DNA from: JBEVNR01 sp040507985
GTDB taxonomy: Bacteria > Pseudomonadota > Alphaproteobacteria > Rickettsiales > UBA6187
Direction: 5' to 3'
Assembly: GCA_040507985.1 (NCBI GenBank)
Contig: JBEVNR010000036.1
Coordinates: 1 to 7,227 of the forward strand
DNA: 7,227 bases
The notes under the pieces are model-generated. The model was given only the letters and a program-made list of their open reading frames with translations, was not told the origin of the DNA and ran no database searches. Each line of letters opens with the position of its first letter. The stretch's first letter is position 1. Both the position numbers and the translations under genes were made by a program. Below, one piece after another: positions 1 through 5,109 of the stretch.

Positions 1-130
1 CATGCTTTTTACTTGCATCTCAAGGAATGTGAGTTTAGATATAATTATTCCGAAGAAAACCTCTTTTCTATAATTTTGGAAAAGTATAAAAAATATACCC
101 GATGCTAGTCATGGCGCTAGTCTAGAGCCA
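1..130 (+). repeat. Left arm of a perfect 130-bp inverted repeat
   Basis: Bases 1-130 are the exact reverse complement of 7095-7224; I compared them base by base and found no mismatch. Beyond base 130 there are seven unmatched bases (131-137), then a further 7-base match (GACGAAA read on the minus strand, 137-143), so an older, degenerate similarity extends further inwards. The arm is very AT-rich except for its inner end. It contains a 7-base direct repeat, GCTAGTC, at 104-110 and 116-122. Read on the minus strand, it supplies the last codons and the TAG stop (117-119) of the 204-residue gene plus its downstream DNA. That downstream DNA can form small AT hairpins, for example CTTTTC/GAAAAG and GTATA/TATAC. 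Confidence 0.95.
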
Positions 131-731
131 TAATCATTTCGTCTCCGTCTGAGTCATGACCTTCATTTTCGGCTAAGATTCCCGAAAACGGATTCCAATG
201 GAAGCGAACATTGTCTCTATTCTTGACGTTAAAGAACAACCCAAACGGAATGCTCGAAAGAGACAAGACGTCTTTAGGGATAATTTCCTCCCTTGCCTGT
301 TGGCGTTTGGCCGTTCCCTGGGGATCTAGCGTATGGCTTATGAAGCGAGCGGCACCCAGCATCAGCGGAATCGACGCTATAGCGTTACCGGTCGAACGAG
401 AAAGGACCGCGGATTCATTCCATCCTTGCATGACGGCTGTCACTCTATCATTAGTCGTTTTTCCGACGGCGGCATAAGTAGACGCGAAATTCCGCAGATT
501 GTCGAACGATTCCTGGGGCGAATGGTTTTTGCGCAAACCTCTGCCCAACATAATAAACGTGCCTCTATTCATCCTCAACGTGAACGTCCATCCGTGGGCG
601 CAGGCAAGGTCGGCATGATCGCATAAGGGAAATAATTCCGGACCCCATATGGGGTGCATGACGTCTTCGGTCGAAGGATGGGTGGCTTTCATCCAATGCA
701 CGTCCCTACCATTTAAATCGGAGGGCGCCAT
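117..731 (-). CDS. Hypothetical protein, 204 aa, ends inside the inverted repeat
   Basis: I do not recognise the family. The protein has no signal peptide and no convincing membrane span; a mildly hydrophobic stretch (IASIPLMLGAARFI) lies near residues 118-131. The N-terminal third is rich in His, Trp and Cys (for example CDHADLACAHGW, about residues 37-48). The C-terminus is acidic and ends in the tail DSDGDEMIMALD. An in-frame TAG stands eight codons upstream of the ATG, so no longer start exists in this frame. No Shine-Dalgarno sequence precedes the ATG. Base composition is less GC-rich than in the flagellar genes next door. The last four codons and the stop lie in the 130-bp repeat. It could be an intact small accessory gene or the 3' fragment of a larger one. 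The opposite strand has shorter open frames, but this is the longest and the most protein-like. Confidence 0.55.
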   Translation of the reverse strand: MAPSDLNGRDVHWMKATHPSTEDVMHPIWGPELFPLCDHADLACAHGWTFTLRMNRGTFIMLGRGLRKNHSPQESFDNLRNFASTYAAVGKTTNDRVTAVMQGWNESAVLSRSTGNAIASIPLMLGAARFISHTLDPQGTAKRQQAREEIIPKDVLSLSSIPFGLFFNVKNRDNVRFHWNPFSGILAENEGHDSDGDEMIMALD

Positions 732-935
732 GGCGGAACGACGAGCGGTACGCTAAAATCCTGTGGAGCGAAATGGCGAGGAGCAACCAAGATGCAACGA
801 TGTGGATCAAAAAAGATCAAAAGAACGTTATGCGTGCATGATAGCGTGTTTTTCCGCAAAGGGAAAGATTTTGTTTGGCTCTTGTCAGGGCAACGGCGAC
901 CTAAAGAATCTAAAGCGCATAAATTTCATGGCAAA
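732..935. other. Intergenic region between the ABC ATPase and the 204-aa gene
   Basis: No gene of normal size fits here on either strand. Read on the minus strand, a 14-codon frame starts six bases after the ATPase stop (929 to 885, MKFMRFRFFRSPLP). Its basic, hydrophobic residues could be the start of a lost membrane permease, but it is too short to call. A near-tandem GATCAAAA occurs at 805-812 and 815-822. I see no clear hairpin followed by a T run that would end the fliM operon, and no convincing promoter for the 204-residue gene. This is the transition from GC-rich core DNA to the more AT-rich left flank. Confidence 0.5.
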
Positions 936-1655
936 CTATGCCGCGATCGCGTTCATGAAGGCGTCTTCCAAATCGCTTCCGGCATAGGACGAGACGCATT
1001 CGCCCGGCGTGCCGCAAAACACGACGGACCCGTTATGCAAGACGGCGATGCGGTCGCATATTTCCGCCACGTCGGAGAGAATGTGCGAGCTAAAAAAGAT
1101 CGTCTTTCCTTTCGCCTTGCTTTCGAGCAACAATTTTTTTAGCAACATGCGCGCCTTGGGATCGAGTCCGCTCATCGGTTCGTCCAGCACGAGCAAGGGA
1201 ACGTCGCACATGAAGGCGGCGACCAGCCCCAGTTTTTGCCCCATTCCCTTGGAATATTTCGCGGTTCTGCGGTAGAGGGCATCCCTCGGCAAATCCAGCC
1301 TGTCGCAATAGGATTCCGCACGTTCGGCATCGTATTTTTTTCCGTAAAACGATAATTGCAAGGAAAGAAATTCCTTTCCTTTTAATTGTTGCCCCGGGCG
1401 AAAATGTTCGGGCAGGTAGGCGAGATTGCGCCTTGAGCGCCAACGCGTCGCCGGCTCGCCGAAAAGCGTCGCGGCGCCCGCGTCCGGGTCGCATAAATCG
1501 AGCATAATTTTTATCAGGGTGGTCTTTCCGGCGCCGTTTAGGCCGATCAGGCCGAACGCCTCGCCTTTTTCCACCGAGAACCCAACGTCGCGCAGCACCG
1601 GTTTTTTCCCGTAACGCTTGTGAACGCCGCTTATCGTTAAAGGAAGGAGTTGCAT
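936..1655 (-). CDS. ABC-2-type transporter ATP-binding subunit
   Basis: A 239-residue nucleotide-binding protein, the usual length for single-domain ABC-2 exporter ATPases. Visible motifs are Walker A GLNGAGKTT (38-46), signature YSKGMGQKL (134-142), Walker B LLVLDEP with D158 and E159, D-loop SGLDP (162-166) and H-loop H191. The Q-loop reads LAYLPE (78-83), with Glu where Gln is canonical; this is common in the GldA/EcsA/NatA-like branch. The protein would sit on the cytoplasmic face and power an integral permease; the substrate cannot be deduced. It is the last gene of the fliM operon. Its ATG lies three bases after the stop of the DUF6468 gene, and the AAGGCGGTG inside that gene's end is a plausible ribosome site, suggesting coupled translation. 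No permease gene follows, which is odd for this family. Confidence 0.93.
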   Translation of the reverse strand: MQLLPLTISGVHKRYGKKPVLRDVGFSVEKGEAFGLIGLNGAGKTTLIKIMLDLCDPDAGAATLFGEPATRWRSRRNLAYLPEHFRPGQQLKGKEFLSLQLSFYGKKYDAERAESYCDRLDLPRDALYRRTAKYSKGMGQKLGLVAAFMCDVPLLVLDEPMSGLDPKARMLLKKLLLESKAKGKTIFFSSHILSDVAEICDRIAVLHNGSVVFCGTPGECVSSYAGSDLEDAFMNAIAA

Positions 1656-1658
1656 AGA

Positions 1659-2177
1659 TTACACCGCCTTGGAGATTTTTTTGGACGGGGCGGCGCCCTC
1701 CGCGCCGTCTTCTTCTTGTCTCGCGTTGGCGACTTTTTGCAGAAGCCGCTCCAACACCGCCTGTTTTTTGGCGCGCTGCGCGTCGGTTAGGGGCTTGGCG
1801 TCGTCTTTTTCGTCCTCGAACGTCACTTTTGACGACGGAGACGGCACGAGCGGTTTTTCTCCGCGCGCCCGGGCGCGCTCCAGCACCGTAAACACGTTTT
1901 CGGCGCGGTCGGCCACGCCCGCCAGGTCGTCGGCCATGATGGTCGCCCGATCGATGGACTCGCGCAGTTTTTTTTCCGATTCGTCCGCCGCCTGCCGCAA
2001 ATTTCTCATATGCTCCCGCGCTTCGGCTATGGTGCGGTCGAACGTGCGAAACATCGCGCCCAGCTCGGCACGGCTTTGTAAAAACGCCTGAATTTGCTTA
2101 CTTAGGCGCAGGCCGTAAACGAGCGCCGCGCTAAGCAATAGAATGGTGACCACGTTCACGATGAGATTAACCGGCAT
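1659..2177 (-). CDS. DUF6468 family flagellar-locus protein (membrane-anchored coiled coil)
   Basis: A 172-residue protein with one N-terminal membrane segment (about residues 3-23), followed by a long charged, Ala/Leu-rich helix likely to form a coiled coil (about 24-105). A polar Lys/Glu/Ala-rich tail completes it. Length, topology and the pattern LVYGLRLSKQIQAF...RAELGAMFRTFDRTIAEA fit DUF6468, found beside fliM in many alphaproteobacteria. The family has no established biochemical function. An inner-membrane protein near the flagellar switch or motor is an inference from location. Its ATG (2175-2177) overlaps the end of fliM by 11 bases. A strong AAGGAG (plus-strand 2185-2190) lies seven bases upstream of the ATG, inside fliM, which fixes the start and implies tightly co-ordinated expression with FliM. 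Confidence 0.85.
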   Translation of the reverse strand: MPVNLIVNVVTILLLSAALVYGLRLSKQIQAFLQSRAELGAMFRTFDRTIAEAREHMRNLRQAADESEKKLRESIDRATIMADDLAGVADRAENVFTVLERARARGEKPLVPSPSSKVTFEDEKDDAKPLTDAQRAKKQAVLERLLQKVANARQEEDGAEGAAPSKKISKAV

Positions 2178-3348
2178 GGCGGCGCTCCTTTGATTGGGGG
2201 GATGAAGAAGGGAGAGGTGCGGCCTGGGCGCGCGCCGCGCCGGCCGCCGCGCCCGCGAGGGCGGCGGATTTCAGGGCGTGCGTGACGATGGCGGCCATGT
2301 CGTCGTCCACCCGCCCCACCTTGCCTTTCATAATTTCGACGCCACCGCAGGTAAGGGCGATGTCCTGGTCGGGCAAGGTGTCGAGAATGAGGGTTTTTCC
2401 GACCTCCAGCCGCATGACGTCGCGCATGCGCACATATTTCTTTCCGAGCACCGCGTCGACGCGCACGTCGGTGCGATACATTTCGCGACTGAGGTAATTT
2501 TCCCACGTGGAGTCTTTTTCGGCGTTTTCCCCTAAAAACGTCTGGGAAAGGAGAGGTTTTATCGGCTCAAGCGTCACCAGCGGCAAGACGATTTCGGCGC
2601 CGCCGCCGCGATCCTCCATATCCACCCGGAGTTTCACGATAATGACCGTATCGGACGGATGCACGATGGTGGCGAAGCGGGGATTCGTCTCCAGCCGCTC
2701 GAATTGCAGCGTCGTCGGGCTAAGCGGGTCGAACGCGTCGGCCATGTCCATCAGCACGATGCGCGTCACGTGCGTGACGATGTTGCGTTCGATGGTGGTG
2801 TAGGGGCGTCCCTCGATGCGAATGGGCTTGTTGACGCGCCTGCCGCCGAAGAGCACGTCCACCAGCGAATAGACGAGCGACCCGTTGAAGGTCACGACGC
2901 CCAGATTTTCCCACTCCACCGCCTTAAAAATGGACATCACCGCCGGCATGGGAATGGAATTGACGTATTCCCCGAATCGCATGGACGTAATGGCCTGTAT
3001 GTCGACGTCGACGTTTTCCGACGTGAAGTTGCGCAGCGAGGTCGAAAGCATGCGCACGAACCGGTCGAAAATAATTTCCAGCATCGGCAGGCGCTCGTAA
3101 GACATGATCGCCTTTTCGAGCATCATCTCCAGCCCGGTTTTTTCGTCGGGCGTAAACTCGTTTTCAAATCCGAGCAAGCTGTCGATTTCGTCTTGCGTCA
3201 GGGCGTTGTGCCCGGAGGAGGCGCCGCCGGCGCCCGATTCTTTTTTTTCTTCCTCGGCTTCAAGCGCGGCGGCCCATGCGGCTGCGGCGTCGTCGTCGCC
3301 GCCGTCCGCTTCCCCACCTTCGCGGTCTTTGATATCGTCGTCGGACAT
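2167..3348 (-). CDS. fliM: Flagellar motor switch protein FliM
   Basis: FliM is the middle component of the cytoplasmic C-ring. It binds phospho-CheY and, with FliG and FliN, sets the direction of flagellar rotation. The conserved CheY-binding motif reads LTQDEIDSLLG (50-60). The central CheC-like domain follows, with LFGG at about 166-169, and then a C-terminal SpoA/FliN-like domain (about 285-350, including VRVDAVLGKKYVRMRDVMRL). At 393 residues it exceeds the E. coli protein (334). The extra length is an acidic, Ala-rich extension of about 48 residues before the motif, as in Rhodospirillales-type FliM, and an Ala/Pro/Ser-rich tail after about 360. The start at 3348 has no strong Shine-Dalgarno but sits about 37 bases below a predicted transcription start. 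It is the first gene of the minus-strand operon; fliL and other usual partners are not in the window. Confidence 0.97.
   Translation of the reverse strand: MSDDDIKDREGGEADGGDDDAAAAWAAALEAEEEKKESGAGGASSGHNALTQDEIDSLLGFENEFTPDEKTGLEMMLEKAIMSYERLPMLEIIFDRFVRMLSTSLRNFTSENVDVDIQAITSMRFGEYVNSIPMPAVMSIFKAVEWENLGVVTFNGSLVYSLVDVLFGGRRVNKPIRIEGRPYTTIERNIVTHVTRIVLMDMADAFDPLSPTTLQFERLETNPRFATIVHPSDTVIIVKLRVDMEDRGGGAEIVLPLVTLEPIKPLLSQTFLGENAEKDSTWENYLSREMYRTDVRVDAVLGKKYVRMRDVMRLEVGKTLILDTLPDQDIALTCGGVEIMKGKVGRVDDDMAAIVTHALKSAALAGAAAGAARAQAAPLPSSSPQSKERRHAG
2185..2190 (-). promoter_or_regulatory. Shine-Dalgarno of the DUF6468 gene, inside fliM
   Basis: AAGGAG on the minus strand, seven bases before the ATG at 2177. 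It lies within the last codons of fliM, so ribosomes finishing fliM would uncover or reuse it. It is the clearest ribosome site in the window; most other genes here have weak ones. Confidence 0.8.
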
Positions 3349-3391
3349 CGGTTGCGCTCTGTCGCCTAAGAATTAGTCGTCGTTGCCGCAG

Positions 3392-3411
3392 ATTATATGC
3401 CGTCGGACGGC
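3392..3411 (-). promoter_or_regulatory. Candidate fliM promoter with palindromic spacer
   Basis: On the minus strand a perfect TATAAT (plus-strand 3392-3397) lies about 44 bases upstream of the fliM ATG. Immediately upstream of it, in the place of the -35/-10 spacer, is the perfect palindrome GCCGTC-C-GACGGC (3399-3411). The best -35 match at normal spacing is weak (TGGAAA). A palindrome abutting a -10 box could be an operator for a regulator that controls flagellar expression, but no known binding consensus is recognised. On the plus strand the same palindrome is followed by GTTTTT and could instead act as a weak terminator, although no plus-strand gene lies upstream. Confidence 0.45.
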
Positions 3412-3529
3412 GTTTTTCCATCATTAACCAACATTTGGGTTTAAAAATTATTCCGCCTGAGGTAGCGTGCCGGCCTAAGAACGGAACGGGAAAGCGCTTC
3501 CTCTCTCTATCGCCGCATCCGTTCAATAA

Positions 3530-3546
3530 ATATTAATTAATATAAT
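3530..3546 (+). promoter_or_regulatory. Candidate tatD promoter -10 box in an AT palindrome
   Basis: TATAAT at 3541-3546 lies 33 bases before the tatD ATG, giving a predicted leader of about 27 bases that contains the GGAG at 3566-3569. No good -35 box sits at 16-18 bases upstream. The -10 box overlaps a perfect 14-base palindrome, ATATTAATTAATAT (3530-3543), which might bind a regulator or only reflect AT richness. Confidence 0.4.
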
Positions 3547-3579
3547 TTACTATTTCACTATGACCGGAGCGACATTATC

Positions 3580-4380
3580 ATGACCCATCACGCCGCCGTA
3601 ATCGTGGACTCGCATTGCCATTTGGATTTTCCGGATTTTGACGGCAAGCTTACCGAAACGCTTGCATTCGCCGAGGAGAACGGGGTGCGTTACATGCAGA
3701 CCATTTGCACGCGCGTCTCGCAGTTCGACCGCATTTATGCCGTTGCGGATGCGTCGCCGCGCATATGGTGTTCGGTGGGCCAGCACCCCAACAACGTCGA
3801 GCAAGACCCGTTCGTCACGAAAGAAGAGCTGCTGCGGCGCTGCGCCCTGCCAAAAACGATCGGCATAGGGGAGACGGGACTGGATTATTACTACGAAAAA
3901 GCCTCCCGCGACCTGCAACGCGCATCGTTTCGCACGCATATCGCCGCCTCGCGGGAAACGGGGCTGCCGCTCATCGTCCACACGCGCGACGCCGAGGAAG
4001 ACACGCTGCGCCTCCTGCGGGAAGAAATGGACAAGGGAGCGTTTCCGTTTCTCATCCATTGCTTTTCCGCCGGAGAAAATTTTGCAAGCGCGTGCCTCGA
4101 GCTAGGGGGCTATATCTCGCTCTCCGGCGTCGTCACCTTTAAAAACGCGGAGGAATTGCGCCGCGTCGCCGCCGGCGTGCCGATTTCGCGCCTGCTTGCG
4201 GAAACCGACTCGCCCTATCTCGCCCCGGTTCCGCATCGCGGCAAGACGAACGCGCCCGCCTATGCGTCGCACGTCGTCGCGAAGATCGCCGAGATAAAAA
4301 ACCTGTCCTTCGCCGACGCCGCGAACGCCACGACCGAGAATTTTTTCCGGTTGTTCGCCAAGGCGGCAAAAAAAGAGTAA
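3580..4380 (+). CDS. tatD: TatD-family metal-dependent hydrolase (DNase)
   Basis: A 266-residue cytoplasmic TIM-barrel hydrolase, the normal length for the family. TatD proteins (YcfH/YabD-like) are divalent-metal-dependent DNases implicated in DNA repair and turnover. All the signature metal-site motifs are present: DSHCHLD with H12 and H14, GIGETGLD with E98, VHTRDA with H134, IHCFSA with H160, and LAETDSPYLAP with D210. The protein therefore looks catalytically intact. The usual HCFSG is HCFSA here, a mild change next to the metal ligand. GGAG at 3566-3569, ten bases before the ATG, supports the start. The gene is divergent from fliM and is followed at 28 bases by a membrane PAS-like gene, probably on the same transcript. 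In many alphaproteobacteria tatD follows metG; that is not seen here. The exact subfamily (tatD or ycfH type) is less certain. Confidence 0.95.
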   Translation: MTHHAAVIVDSHCHLDFPDFDGKLTETLAFAEENGVRYMQTICTRVSQFDRIYAVADASPRIWCSVGQHPNNVEQDPFVTKEELLRRCALPKTIGIGETGLDYYYEKASRDLQRASFRTHIAASRETGLPLIVHTRDAEEDTLRLLREEMDKGAFPFLIHCFSAGENFASACLELGGYISLSGVVTFKNAEELRRVAAGVPISRLLAETDSPYLAPVPHRGKTNAPAYASHVVAKIAEIKNLSFADAANATTENFFRLFAKAAKKE

Positions 4381-4408
4381 CTTTCATTTCATAAGGTCGC
4401 CCGTAAGT

Positions 4409-5026
4409 ATGCCAGACGCCCACATCCAGACGCCCCGCTTCGATTTGCGCAAAGACGCCGACGCTATTATCGCCCGTTCGGAATGTTTCAACCTCCGCCA
4501 CGCCGAACATTATGTGTACGGGGCCATTGCCGTGGCCGGCGTTACCTTGGCGGCGGCGTGGACGGAATACGCGGCGTTTTCCGGCGCCGGAGAGGTGTTT
4601 TCCCCGCTCGTCGCCTACGCCTCGATCGGCCTGACCTTTGCGATGGGCATACTCGGGTTTTTATGCCTGCGGCGCCTTTTTTCCGCCGCCAAGCGCGCGG
4701 AGTTTCAAAGCATGGTGCTGGCCGGCGGCATGAACATGCACTCGCAATTCTGCATTATCTTCGACCGCGACAAAACCATCGTCTATTCCGATAGAAAATC
4801 GGTGGAACTGTTCGGCAACAAGGCGATTAACCGCTTTGACGAATTGCTGGGCTACGAAGGGCTAAGCGAAAACGCCCGCCGATCGCTTACTGACGCCATC
4901 GAACGCCGACGCACGGCGCAAGTGTCGCTGCGCGGCAGCAATGACGAAGGCAAAACGCGCGAGCTGACCATCGCGCTCGATCCGCTGCGACGCCCGGACG
5001 GGTATTTTCTGGTGCGGGGGTTTTAG
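4409..5026 (+). CDS. Two-transmembrane protein with PAS-like domain, lacking kinase module
   Basis: A 205-residue protein. A short polar N-terminus is followed by two membrane segments (about 36-57 and 65-88) with a very short periplasmic loop, a basic cytoplasmic linker, and a PAS-like domain (about 108-205). The latter contains QFCIIFDRDKTIVYSDRKS followed by a C-terminal strand pattern, DPLRRPDGYFLVRGF. This layout and the closing motif resemble the N-terminal part of alphaproteobacterial membrane sensor histidine kinases, in which HisKA and ATPase domains would follow. Here a TAG comes directly after the PAS domain, and no downstream frame restores a kinase. It is either a naturally short membrane sensor or adaptor, or a kinase cut off at the edge of the accessory segment. 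AAGG at 4393-4396 is a weak, distant ribosome site. It is probably co-transcribed with tatD. Confidence 0.75.
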   Translation: MPDAHIQTPRFDLRKDADAIIARSECFNLRHAEHYVYGAIAVAGVTLAAAWTEYAAFSGAGEVFSPLVAYASIGLTFAMGILGFLCLRRLFSAAKRAEFQSMVLAGGMNMHSQFCIIFDRDKTIVYSDRKSVELFGNKAINRFDELLGYEGLSENARRSLTDAIERRRTAQVSLRGSNDEGKTRELTIALDPLRRPDGYFLVRGF

Positions 5027-5033
5027 ACGCAAG

Positions 5034-5094
5034 ATTTTTTTCGGGAACGTTTTTTTTAAAAACTGTCCGTTAACGCCGCGTTCCCGTAAAAAAT
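5034..5094. terminator. Long inverted repeat between convergent genes, possible terminator
   Basis: Arms 5034-5049 and 5079-5094 pair over 16 bases with one mismatch (5041/5087). The core is CGGGAACG/CGTTCCCG, flanked by complementary T and A runs, with a 29-base loop that includes the palindrome CGTTAACG (5068-5075). It lies exactly between the stop codons of the PAS gene (plus) and the zinc-ribbon gene (minus), the expected place for a bidirectional terminator. The T run is inside the stem rather than after it, so it is not a classical intrinsic terminator. It could also be a dispersed palindromic repeat. Confidence 0.45.
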
Positions 5095-5109
5095 CACGCC
5101 ATCTCATTC

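Noticed and set aside
805..822. Tandem GATCAAAA as a CRISPR-like or iteron repeat
   Set aside because: Only two short copies exist, with no further units, spacers or replication gene nearby.
2659..3369. Plus-strand open frame of 236 codons
   Set aside because: It is antisense to fliM, His/Arg/Val-rich with no recognisable domain, a frame artefact of GC-rich coding DNA.
3421..3450. CtrA-type site (TTAA-N7-TTAA) upstream of fliM
   Set aside because: The two TTAA elements are separated by 13 bases rather than 7, so the consensus is not met.
5018..5075. Frameshift after the PAS domain hiding a kinase
   Set aside because: Shifting frame at the G and T runs gives only about 17 further codons before a stop, and nothing resembling a histidine kinase.
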